From CAVYPR01 sp052145775 (lineage in GTDB: Bacteria > Actinomycetota > Acidimicrobiia > Acidimicrobiales > RAAP-2), in contig JBKQNY010000034.1 in the NCBI GenBank assembly GCA_052145775.1, forward strand, positions 1 to 8,442: a stretch of DNA of 8,442 nt, written 5' to 3'. Under the pieces are notes generated by a model that was not told the DNA's origin, ran no database searches, and worked only from the letters and a program-made list of their open reading frames with translations. Position 1 is the first letter of the stretch. Each line of letters begins with the position of its first letter. This document shows positions 1 through 6,876 of the stretch, in pieces. The translations under genes were made by a program, and so were the position numbers.

Positions 1-24
1 TACTCCTCGACCTGTCTCCGTAGG

Positions 25-58
25 TTCGGGCGGTGCCCAATGCGAGACCGCCCCCGAA
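25..58. other. Imperfect GC-rich hairpin
   Basis: TTCGGGCGGT (25-34) can pair with ACCGCCCCCGAA (47-58), giving ten base pairs with a two-base bulge around a 12-base loop. No T-run follows on either strand, so it is not a classical intrinsic terminator. GC-rich hairpins without a U-tract do occur at actinobacterial gene ends, so it could end transcription from a gene left of the window. The function is inferred only. Confidence 0.25.
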
Positions 59-104
59 GGATGCTTCGCGCCGCGTGGTTCGTGCCGCCCAACGCGAGGC
101 ATGC

Positions 105-557
105 ATGTCGAGCGAAAGCAAGCCCGACGTGCCGTTCCGCGCTGAGGTTCGGAAGGCGGCCCCCGTCGTTCGGCGTACACAATCTGCACGGAAGCTCTGA
201 ACTTGTGCGGCCGACCCCATTCGCCGGCGCAAAGATCGCCAAATTCGCCAGCCTCGGCTCGTGAGCGAGTCGATCGTCATCCATGGGTACCTTCGGAGGG
301 CACGAGAGACGTCGATGGAAGGCCTGATCTGGCTCGATCGGCTGCCCGGGATTATTGAGAGGGCGGTGACTGGATCGGAATCGCAACTGCCTCGCAGGCC
401 CCGTCCGTCGAGTCGCTGTCTTCTTCCATTCGAACGCGCGCTTCGCCGACGCCTTTTCAACCTGGCGCCCGTCCGCCAACCGGCCTTCCAGCGTCGATTC
501 AAGCCTGCACCCGCTCGTCACTTATGGGCCATGCATTCGGCGTCTTTGCCCACCTGA
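105..557 (+). pseudogene. Possible decayed reading frame, unknown
   Basis: One forward frame reads from an ATG at 105 (MSSESKPDVPFRAEVRKAA...) to a stop at 555-557, interrupted by a single TGA at 198-200. A GAGG at 96-99 lies a few bases before the ATG and could be a weak ribosome binding site. Third positions are G/C-rich in 105-200 and again from about 261 to 370, as in real genes of such genomes, but the bias fades after that. The part after the stop (restart GTG at 261) begins MSESIVIHGYLRRARETSM and later turns arginine/proline-rich. I recognise no family. High-GC DNA often keeps a frame open by chance, so this may be no gene at all. It could also be a 31-residue peptide or a degraded gene. 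Confidence 0.15.
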
Positions 558-566
558 GGAATGCAT
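531..566. repeat. Spaced inverted repeat ATGCATTC/GAATGCAT
   Basis: ATGCATTC at 531-538 is matched by its reverse complement GAATGCAT at 559-566, with 20 bases between them. The arms are perfect but short. It lies in the noncoding stretch some 200 bases ahead of the LuxR gene, so it could be a protein-binding dyad or chance. Confidence 0.2.
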
Positions 567-728
567 CCTTCAGCTGAGCGTCGAGCCCGGAGAACATTGT
601 CTTGCCCTTTGCAGCGCCCCGCGCTCGCGACGCCCCAACCTTGAGCCGTACCGAGGCGCATAGTCAAACCTTTGGTGGGTGTCGAGCTCGCAACCTGGTC
701 CCGCGCAATTGCGCCGTTGCGGGAATCG

Positions 729-738
729 GGTCCGGACC
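729..738. promoter_or_regulatory. Palindrome upstream of LuxR gene
   Basis: GGTCCGGACC is a perfect 10-bp palindrome ending 24 bases before the preferred GTG start at 763. Its place in the leader fits an operator, perhaps for autoregulation, since LuxR-type HTH proteins bind short dyads as dimers. That role is inference. If translation instead began at 679, the palindrome would lie inside the coding sequence. I see no convincing -35/-10 pair near it. Confidence 0.2.
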
Positions 739-762
739 AGCACCCGGGATAGAGTACGTGCC

Positions 763-1836
763 GTGCGGCTCGACGAGGGTGACCTCTCGCGCGTACTCGA
801 CGTTGTTCGAGTCGTTAGTGAGGCGAAGGAACGAGACACCTTCCTCCAATCGACGCTCGAGGGCGTGGCGGACCTCATGCCGTGTCTGGTCGCCACCGCC
901 AACGAAGTCGATCCGGTCGGCGGTCGCCTCACCTTTTGGAAGGTGCCGGCATCGTTCGCGGTGCCCGACGATGCCGCCGAGCTGCTCACCGAGCTCGCCG
1001 CTGAGCACCCGCTGATTCGCCATGCAACCGCCACGGGTGACGGTTCGGCCTGGCGGATCAGCGACTTCTGGTCACAGGACATGTTCCACGCCAGCCGGCT
1101 GCATCGAGACCTCTACGGCCCCATGGGCGTCGAGTACCAGATGTCGGCCACACTCCCGGCCGCGGCACCGGTCGTCTTCGGACTGGTCGTCAGCCGGGCG
1201 GATCGCGACTTCAGCGATCGCGATCGGGATGCCTTGAACGTGCTGCGTCCCCACTTGGCCCAGGCCTGGCGCAATTTCCGGGACCAGGAGCGCCTACGGG
1301 GCCTGGTAGACGCCGCCAACGACGCGGTGGCCGGGCGCGGATGGAACGTCATCGTGTTGTGGGACCCGCCTGACGAGCTGGCCCCAGGGGCGCTGGTCAC
1401 GCTCTACCGGTTCTTCGGACGTCCGTCCCGCACCTCGCCGTTGCCGGCACGTGTGGACCGGTGGATTGCCTCACAACAGGCTCACCTTGCCGAACACGAG
1501 GAACTGAAGCTGATCCGTCCATTGACGGCGCAGCTGGGCGGACAGCGGATTGTGCTCCGGTACCTGCCGGCCCAGGGTGCTCATCCGGGGGCCATCATCG
1601 TCGATGAGGAGCGCCAACCGACGCGACGACGGGACTACGAGTCACTGGGTTTGAGCCCGCGGGAGGCGGAGATCACCGAGCTCGTGGTGCTCGGCGCCGG
1701 CAATGCTGCAGTCGCCGACCAACTGCACGTGGCCCCGGGCACGGTCAAGAGGCATCTCGACAACATCTACGCAAAGCTGGGGGTCCGGAGCCGCGGCCAA
1801 CTGACCGCCTTCGTGCTCCACCTGGTGGACAGCTGA
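763..1836 (+). CDS. LuxR-family transcriptional regulator
   Basis: This gene encodes a cytoplasmic DNA-binding regulator of about 357 residues. The C-terminal part (residues about 294-353 from the GTG at 763) is a clear LuxR/GerE helix-turn-helix: LGLSPREAEITELVVLGAGN, then AVADQLHVAPGTVKRHLDNI, then YAKLGVRSRGQL, with the typical SPRE start and the T-V-K-R-H-L recognition helix. The N-terminal half (about 1-170) resembles the GAF-like sensor region of actinobacterial LuxR proteins. It starts with LDEGDLSRVLDVVRVVSEAK, contains NEVDP and ends with DRDFSDRDRDALNVLRPHLA before the linker. There is no receiver aspartate pattern, no ATPase motif and no membrane segment, so it is not a response regulator or a MalT/LAL-type protein. 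The frame stays open back to a GTG at 679. I prefer 763 because homologous N-termini begin near VRLDEGDL and GGGATAGAG (745-753) gives a plausible ribosome binding site. The ligand and target genes are unknown. No co-directional partner gene follows; an intron fossil does. Confidence 0.93.
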   Translation: MRLDEGDLSRVLDVVRVVSEAKERDTFLQSTLEGVADLMPCLVATANEVDPVGGRLTFWKVPASFAVPDDAAELLTELAAEHPLIRHATATGDGSAWRISDFWSQDMFHASRLHRDLYGPMGVEYQMSATLPAAAPVVFGLVVSRADRDFSDRDRDALNVLRPHLAQAWRNFRDQERLRGLVDAANDAVAGRGWNVIVLWDPPDELAPGALVTLYRFFGRPSRTSPLPARVDRWIASQQAHLAEHEELKLIRPLTAQLGGQRIVLRYLPAQGAHPGAIIVDEERQPTRRRDYESLGLSPREAEITELVVLGAGNAAVADQLHVAPGTVKRHLDNIYAKLGVRSRGQLTAFVLHLVDS

Positions 1837-1861
1837 CGGAACCTCGGAGGCGATTGTGCCC

Positions 1862-2073
1862 AAGGGCGACATCAACCCTCGGTTCTGAGGCTGGATCAAC
1901 TACTGAGCGGACTTCGACCGCTCCGAGTTGAGCTGCCTGAGACGACACCTCAACGAGCATCTCCGGCACTGGGCGATGCGGAAGTTCAGACGGATGAAGG
2001 ACCAGTGGGTGTGAGGGCCCGCGAGTGGCTCAACGCCATCATCCACAGGGAGCCTCGCCTGTTGGCCCATTAG
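1862..2073 (+). pseudogene. Maturase C-terminus fragment, broken
   Basis: This is the end of a group II intron reverse transcriptase/maturase (the domain X tail). In one frame from about 1862 it reads KGDINPRF, stop, GWINY, stop, then ADFDRSELSCLRRHLNEH continuing LRHWAMRKFRRMKDQWV, stop. A frameshift then moves to RAREWLNAIIHREPRLLAH and a TAG at 2071. The family pattern is roughly 'W-I-N-P-x-x-R-G-W-I-N-Y-Y-x-x-F-Y-R-S', an 'R-x-x-N-x-x-L-x-x-W' segment and a final 'P-R-L-F-A-H-W', so the match is good across the break. TGA codons lie at 1886, 1904 and 2012, and the last TAG probably replaces the tryptophan of AHW. The RT domains are missing. It cannot make a functional protein. Confidence 0.75.
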
Positions 2074-2097
2074 GGGCTGTTCTGATCACCGGCGGCC

Positions 2098-2140
2098 GAG
2101 CTGTGGGAACCCGAAGACGGGAAACGGTTACGTCCGGTTC
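2098..2140 (+). ncRNA. Group II intron domain V-like hairpin
   Basis: The segment starts GAGCTG (2098-2103) and ends CGGTTC (2135-2140). These pair as in the basal helix of domain V, with the AGC catalytic triad at 2099-2101 and the ACGTCCGGTTC strand conserved. A second helix, AACC (2108-2111) with GGTT (2126-2129), closes a loop larger than the usual tetraloop. The whole element is 43 bases, against the usual 34 or so. The domain VI stem and TGAGAGGG follow immediately. It is part of a degraded intron and is unlikely to splice alone, though it could in principle act with parts supplied in trans. Confidence 0.6.
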
Positions 2141-2214
2141 TGAGAGGGCCCCGGGGTGCGGCTTCCTTTGGCTAGTTGACCCTGGAGCACGACGATCGCA
2201 GCGAGGACCGCCGC

Positions 2215-5200
2215 CTACCCGTCCGTTGGGGCTATCCCGACGATCGGGGCACCGGTGGTCGGGATTGCCGCTGCACCGGAGAACACGGCGTGGCCGAAGT
2301 TGAAGATGCCCCCGTCGGCGCCGACGAGCCAGTAGCCGCTCCCATCAGATGTAGCTGTCACCCCGACGATCGGGCCGTTCAAGTTCTTCCCGCCCATCGA
2401 CCCGTAGAACGAGGCGTCGAAGGAGAAGACCCCTCCGTCGGACGCTGCCAACCAGTAGCCGCCGGTTGGACCTGCGGCGATGCCGACCACGGGGGCATTG
2501 AGTCGCGTGTCACCCATCGACCCGTGGAATCCGGCATCCCCGAATGCGAAGACTCCACCGTCGGCGGCCGCCAACCAGTAGCCACCGGTTGGACCTGCGG
2601 CGATGCCGACGACGGGCGCGTTGAGCCGCGTGTCACCCATGGAACCGTGGAATCCGGCATCCCCGAATGCGAAGACACCGCCGTCGGCGGCCACCAACCA
2701 GTAGCCCCCGCCGTCGGAGGTCGCGGCGATGCCGACGATCGGGCTGTTGAGGTGCCGCCCGCCCATCGACCCGTAGAACGCTGCGTCGCCGTACGCGAAT
2801 ACACCACCGTCGGCGGCAGCCAGCCAATAGCCCCCACCGTCGGAGGTCGCGGCGATGCCGACGATCGGCGTCGCCAGGTGTATCGACTCGGCCGAACCGA
2901 ACAGGCCGGCGCCACCGAAGGGCAACACTTGGCCGTCCGCTGCGGCCAGCCGGTAGCCCGAGCTGGCGGTCACGGTGAAGGCGGCCACGGTCGTGTGACC
3001 CGACGTCTGGCCGACCAGGACCAGATAGTGGGTCCCCGCCGCAAGGTCGGCCGGGACGGTGAACATCAGGTTGACACTGCCGTCGGGAGCGGCGACGACC
3101 TGGCCGACGTCGATGGAGTTCGAGTGGACCGTGGCGTTCACTGTCTCACCGGGGGTGAACCCGGTGGCGGTCGCCGTGGCCGTGGCGTTCGGCTGCACGG
3201 TAGTGGGTGTGACCAGCGACTCCCCTGGTACTACCAGCGAGCAGGAGGGAGTGAACTCCGTGGTGACGTCATTCGCCGGGTTCGCGTTCGTAGCGGTGGT
3301 CAGTGTCGCCACCAGCGGGGTTCCCACGGCCAGCAGGGGAACCGTGGTCGTGAGTGTTCCCCCCGTACTGATGGTGTCCGTCTGCAGAAGGGTCCGGCCC
3401 TCGGGAAGCGTGCCGCAGTCGGTAGCCTGGTAGATCTGAACGATGGCCCCGGGGGATGCCTTCGGGAGCGCCACCAGCACGGTTGTCCCGTTCTGCCCCG
3501 TCAGGTTCGCACCCACGATGACCGGGCCAGAGGAACCGGGAACGGTGGCGATCCCGCCATCGTTGTCGTAGACCAGATTGCTGAGGACGGGGCCCCCTCC
3601 TGTCCCGATGCCCGTACCCTTGTTGTCGGCAACGGTGTTGCCGCCGACCGGGTCGGCCGGCCACATCCCGTCCCCGGCCGGCACTCCGGCCGTCGGGCTC
3701 CCGCCGATGATCGCACCGGCCTGGCCGGCGAGATTGAGGATCCCGTAGCCGGCGTTGGGAACGGCGGTCGTGCCGTCCGCCCCCACCCCGATCTTGTTGC
3801 CCTGGACGACGGCCGGACCGTAGAGGTCGAGCCCGTCCGCGCCGGGTGAGCCGGAGATGACGTTGCCCGACCCCGGGTTGGGTCCCCCGATGAGGCCCCC
3901 CTGTGCTCCCACGGTGACCAGTGCCGCCTGTGACGGGGAGCTGAACGTAGTGCCGCCGATAGTGAAGGTGGCGGCGGCAGTGATCGCCGCGCTCGGAGTG
4001 CCCGCGTACGGAGCGATGGCGGCATTGCCGAGGGACGTCGTGCCGATGAGGTTGTTCTGCACCGTGGCCGACTGGATGAGGGCCAGGTTCTCCAGATTCC
4101 CCGAGATGGTGTTCGCCTTCTGGCCCGGGATGCCGATCCGGGTTCCCGTGCCTTTGAGCACATACACCCCCAGACCGTTGGGCAGGGCGGTCGTTCCGAG
4201 TCTGTCGGTGCCGATCTGGTTGCCGATGACCGACTCGTTGACTCCCGAGTTCACCTGGCCACCGATCTGCACGCCGACACCGTTGTCGGAGATCTGGTTG
4301 TTCGGCCCAAGCGTGTCGCCGGTCCCGGTGAGCGCCACTCCGTACGCCTGGGTGCTCGTCGGTGCCGTCACCCCGTCGGCGACGGGTCCGATGACGTTCC
4401 CCTGGATGATCGAGTTCAGCGGAGTGATCTGGGTGGTACCCGATCCCGGATAAGCGCCGCTCGGTCCTGTGAACTTGGACGCGACCATGGACGTCAAGAC
4501 CCCGATGTTCTGAGCGGTGATCACGTTGCGACCGGCTCCGGCGATGCCGACCGTGGTCGTCGTGGCACCGTTGATCGAGACGCCGGTCGGTGATCCGCAG
4601 ACGTCGGGTAGGGCAGTCTGGCCGGTAATGTCGGTTCCGATCAGGTTCCCCTCGACACTGGTGCCCGAGACCCTGGTCCCGTCAACGTCGACCTGGGCAT
4701 TGGCCGCACCCGTGATCACGTTGCCGGCGCCGGCCGACGTCCCGCCGATGGTGTTTCCGAGTGCTCGCCCGTCCACCACGACACCGAGAAGGGGCTCCTG
4801 CCAGAAGTCGGTGTCGCTGGGCAGGCACTCTGGGAGGGCCGTGCCCCCGTTGACGAGGCCGATGATGTTGCCCTGGACCGAGTTGTTGTTGGCCCCATTG
4901 GTGTATCCGGCAATAGCCACCCCCGCGGTCCCGTAGGCCGCAGTGGCCGGCACGGTCGAGCCGCTGTCGACCGAGGAGCCCGCAGCCTGGGTGAAGAGGG
5001 TCTCGCCGTCGATGATGTTCCCGGGTGCCTGCCCGGGACTCGCCGATGGCCCTCCGATGAAATTGCCGGAGGCGCTATTGATGAACACCGGCTCGAGGTC
5101 ACCCGCGTAGCCCCCAAGAGAATCGACGCCGATGTAGTCGCCGAAGACCTTGTCGCCCGTCGACGTACCCCCGATGTAGATACCGGTGCTGGCTTTGTCG

Positions 5201-6876
5201 ATGTAGACCCTGTCGGCGACGGTCAACCCCCCGATCAGATCGTTCGAGGAGTTCGTGACGCTGATGCCGACGCCGACCGGGGTCGTTGCCGTGTTGCTGG
5301 TATCCCCGATGGTGGACCCCGCAATGGTGTCGTTGCCGCCAGCCGCGTCGACAAGGATGCCGGTGGCAACGTTCTCGAGGTCCATCCCGCGGATCGTGTC
5401 GTTTGCCCCCGAAACGTGCAGACCGATCCCCGTCGTGCGGTCCAGGGCGGTCCCGTCGATCTTCAGGTACCCGCCGGTCACGGTGGAGGCATCAATCGAC
5501 GCATTGGCCGCCGTGATAGTCGGGAGCGGTGTGGCCGGAGCCAGCGTCGGCGTCACCCCGGTGGGCAGGTTGAAGGTGATGGCGCCCCGTCCGGCCGCGT
5601 CGACGGCCTGGATAGCAGCCCGCAGCGTGCACTCCGGCACGGTGGTCGCATTGATCACCACCGTGGACCCGGTGTCACAGGCGGGCTGGGTGGTGTCCTT
5701 GGCGGGCCCGTCGCCGACGGAGTTCACGTCGTAAGCGGCGACGGTCACCTGCTTGGCGAGCAGCGGGCTGGTCTGGCCGTCCGTGTCGGTCACCGAGAGC
5801 GTGACGGTGTAGACGCCTCCGGCCGCGTAGGTATAGGTGTAGGTGGGCGAGTGGATGCTGACCGGCTGGCTCCCGTCGCCGAAGTTCCAGGTGTAGGTGG
5901 CGACTGCGGTCCCTCCGGACCCGGCCGATGCTGACGCGTCGAAGTCGAGGGCTTTGGGATTGGAGGCGTCGGGGACGTAGGAGAACGCGGGAATGGGGAA
6001 CTGCAGGGACTTGGTGAACGATCCGGTTTGGCCCGTACTGTCCGTCACGGTCAGGGTGACCTGTTGGCTTCCTGGTGTCGTGTAGGTGTGCGTTGTGATC
6101 GGTGATGCCGTGGTCATCGGGGCTGAGCCGTCCCCGAAGTTCCACGTGTAGCTCTCGAGGGTCGCCCCGGGAGACGGCATCGATGCCGACGCATCGAAGT
6201 CCACGGCACCGGGAACCGTGGTGTCGGCTGTGTCGGTGAACGAGGCCGTGGGCGGTGTTCCGCCCGCACCCACACTGAGATACGGAGTTTGGGAATACCC
6301 CGATGGATTACCACCGATGCCGTAGTTCCATTGGACCCCGAGGCTGGCGCACAAGGTACAGGGGCTTACGCCGAGCGAGCTCGCCGTGCTGTCCAGAGTG
6401 AACGTCTGGCCGGCGGAGAACGCCGTAAACCCATTGAGGACGGGCTGCGTCCAGGTGACCTGAGAACCGACGACCGATACGGTGATCCCGCTGCCGCCTT
6501 GCGGCGAGTAGCTGGTGATCGGACCATAGCCACTCATCGTCACGTCGTAGACGCCCGGATTGGCCATCACGGTGGCGGTCTGGTCGAGTGGGCCGCCTAT
6601 GGCGATGTCGGTCGGCGATGCGCTGCTCTCCCCGGCCAGCACCGAGGTCCCGCCCACGACCCCGCTCTGGTTGATGTAGTAGCCACAGCCCTCGGTGGTC
6701 GTCTCCGGGGTGGTGGCACAGTTCGGGAGCGAGTCGGCACCCGCCCGTGCCGCCCCGGTGACTTCGGTGGCGCCCACCAGCAGCAGCACCGAGCACGCCA
6801 GCACCAGGGCGAGTGCCCCCCGTCGGTGTGGAGGACGCCCCGATCGCCTCGGGATTGCTCTGATGAGCCGCTCCAT
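2215..6876 (-). CDS. Exported PKD/beta-helix mosaic protein
   Basis: This gene encodes a 1553-residue exported protein. Residues 1-49 form an export signal: an arginine-rich start, the hydrophobic core ALALVLACSVLLLVG (21-35) and likely cleavage near ARA-GAD (about 45). Residues 50-205 are a region I do not recognise, with C53, C64 and a CTLC pair (173-176). Two PKD domains follow (about 208-294 and 297-380), each with YTWNFGDGS. Next is a CSLREA-like segment (about 383-442; ECTLRAAIQAVDAAGRGAIT) and a long right-handed parallel beta-helix (about 444-1120) with repeated GN-x-IG-x-D-x-x-G-x-x-ALPN and GNVI motifs. An Ig-like domain (about 1213-1302) leads to six C-terminal repeats (1307-1553). 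No LPXTG anchor or C-terminal membrane segment is seen, so it is probably released or held non-covalently. PKD and beta-helix folds usually serve in carbohydrate or surface binding; no catalytic residues are identifiable. The ATG at 6876 is the start giving the signal peptide, but its ribosome binding site is weak. It stands alone, convergent with the LuxR gene. Confidence 0.93.
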   Translation of the reverse strand: MERLIRAIPRRSGRPPHRRGALALVLACSVLLLVGATEVTGAARAGADSLPNCATTPETTTEGCGYYINQSGVVGGTSVLAGESSASPTDIAIGGPLDQTATVMANPGVYDVTMSGYGPITSYSPQGGSGITVSVVGSQVTWTQPVLNGFTAFSAGQTFTLDSTASSLGVSPCTLCASLGVQWNYGIGGNPSGYSQTPYLSVGAGGTPPTASFTDTADTTVPGAVDFDASASMPSPGATLESYTWNFGDGSAPMTTASPITTHTYTTPGSQQVTLTVTDSTGQTGSFTKSLQFPIPAFSYVPDASNPKALDFDASASAGSGGTAVATYTWNFGDGSQPVSIHSPTYTYTYAAGGVYTVTLSVTDTDGQTSPLLAKQVTVAAYDVNSVGDGPAKDTTQPACDTGSTVVINATTVPECTLRAAIQAVDAAGRGAITFNLPTGVTPTLAPATPLPTITAANASIDASTVTGGYLKIDGTALDRTTGIGLHVSGANDTIRGMDLENVATGILVDAAGGNDTIAGSTIGDTSNTATTPVGVGISVTNSSNDLIGGLTVADRVYIDKASTGIYIGGTSTGDKVFGDYIGVDSLGGYAGDLEPVFINSASGNFIGGPSASPGQAPGNIIDGETLFTQAAGSSVDSGSTVPATAAYGTAGVAIAGYTNGANNNSVQGNIIGLVNGGTALPECLPSDTDFWQEPLLGVVVDGRALGNTIGGTSAGAGNVITGAANAQVDVDGTRVSGTSVEGNLIGTDITGQTALPDVCGSPTGVSINGATTTTVGIAGAGRNVITAQNIGVLTSMVASKFTGPSGAYPGSGTTQITPLNSIIQGNVIGPVADGVTAPTSTQAYGVALTGTGDTLGPNNQISDNGVGVQIGGQVNSGVNESVIGNQIGTDRLGTTALPNGLGVYVLKGTGTRIGIPGQKANTISGNLENLALIQSATVQNNLIGTTSLGNAAIAPYAGTPSAAITAAATFTIGGTTFSSPSQAALVTVGAQGGLIGGPNPGSGNVISGSPGADGLDLYGPAVVQGNKIGVGADGTTAVPNAGYGILNLAGQAGAIIGGSPTAGVPAGDGMWPADPVGGNTVADNKGTGIGTGGGPVLSNLVYDNDGGIATVPGSSGPVIVGANLTGQNGTTVLVALPKASPGAIVQIYQATDCGTLPEGRTLLQTDTISTGGTLTTTVPLLAVGTPLVATLTTATNANPANDVTTEFTPSCSLVVPGESLVTPTTVQPNATATATATGFTPGETVNATVHSNSIDVGQVVAAPDGSVNLMFTVPADLAAGTHYLVLVGQTSGHTTVAAFTVTASSGYRLAAADGQVLPFGGAGLFGSAESIHLATPIVGIAATSDGGGYWLAAADGGVFAYGDAAFYGSMGGRHLNSPIVGIAATSDGGGYWLVAADGGVFAFGDAGFHGSMGDTRLNAPVVGIAAGPTGGYWLAAADGGVFAFGDAGFHGSMGDTRLNAPVVGIAAGPTGGYWLAASDGGVFSFDASFYGSMGGKNLNGPIVGVTATSDGSGYWLVGADGGIFNFGHAVFSGAAAIPTTGAPIVGIAPTDG
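2218..2958 (-). repeat. Six tandem ~41-residue repeats (GYWL...VGIA)
   Basis: This is the 3' end of the large gene. Six units of 42, 42, 41, 41, 41 and 40 residues run from residue 1307 to the C-terminus. Each has the plan GYWLxAADGGVFAFGDAxFxG, then SMGxxxLNxPIVGIAATSDG. The first (GYRL...QVLPFGGAGL) and last (GGIFNFGHAVFSGAAAIPTT) are the most diverged, as expected for the ends of an array. Unit 5 lacks one glycine. The regular length, the aromatic/glycine pattern and the count of six suggest a beta-propeller with one blade per unit; this is inference. Confidence 0.9.
2461..2706. repeat. Near-identical 123-bp direct repeat pair
   Basis: Units 3 (2584-2706) and 4 (2461-2583) of the C-terminal array are adjacent 123-bp direct repeats that differ at about ten bases by eye. 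Their proteins differ at only one residue (GYWLVAADGG against GYWLAAADGG), so nearly all changes are silent. This points to a fairly recent duplication or gene conversion, with the encoded repeat held constant by selection. Confidence 0.9.

Larger units (their letters stand above)
1..762. other. Gene-poor 5' region
   Basis: I see no confident gene in this stretch ahead of the LuxR regulator. Open frames exist on both strands, but they are short, lack a good ribosome binding site and resemble no family I recognise. The stretch holds an imperfect hairpin at 25-58, a weak possibly decayed frame at 105-557, a spaced inverted repeat at 531-566 and a 10-bp palindrome at 729-738. Each is listed separately. 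No tRNA or rRNA is apparent. Confidence 0.5.
1862..2180 (+). mobile_element. Group II intron remnant, 3' end only
   Basis: This is the decayed 3' part of a group II intron in the same direction as the LuxR gene. Three pieces appear in the correct order: the C-terminal end of the intron-encoded maturase (about 1862-2070), a domain V-like hairpin (2098-2140) and a domain VI-like stem ending in CTAGTTGAC (2172-2180), whose final AC fits the 3' AY rule. The reverse transcriptase palm, the 5' ribozyme domains I-III and the GUGYG 5' end are absent; intact LuxR coding sequence sits just upstream. The TACGTCCGGTTCTGAGAGGG-like stretch is typical of bacterial intron 3' ends. Class C introns insert after terminators, and this one lies between two convergent gene ends, which fits. 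The exact left edge is uncertain. Confidence 0.75.

Noticed and set aside
570..1082. - strand frame opposite the LuxR N-terminus
   Set aside because: It overlaps the well-supported regulator and its product is serine/arginine-rich noise.
1856..1888. Tiny frame MPKGDINPRF after an SD-like GGAGG at 1846-1850
   Set aside because: It is in frame with the maturase remnant and corresponds to its INPR segment, so it is better read as part of the fossil than as a separate peptide.
2218..2958. Regularly spaced repeats as a CRISPR array
   Set aside because: The units are contiguous, diverged, in-frame coding repeats of about 123 bp with no spacers.
2176..3849. Long + strand open frame (557 codons) opposite the surface-protein gene
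   Set aside because: It is antisense to the repeat and Ig-like region of the large - strand gene. Its product is arginine/glycine/aspartate-rich and repeats only because the opposite strand repeats. No recognisable domain.
3857..5734. Several + strand frames of 130-200 codons
   Set aside because: Shadows of the GC-rich beta-helix coding region on the - strand, with proline/valine/threonine-rich composition and no homology.
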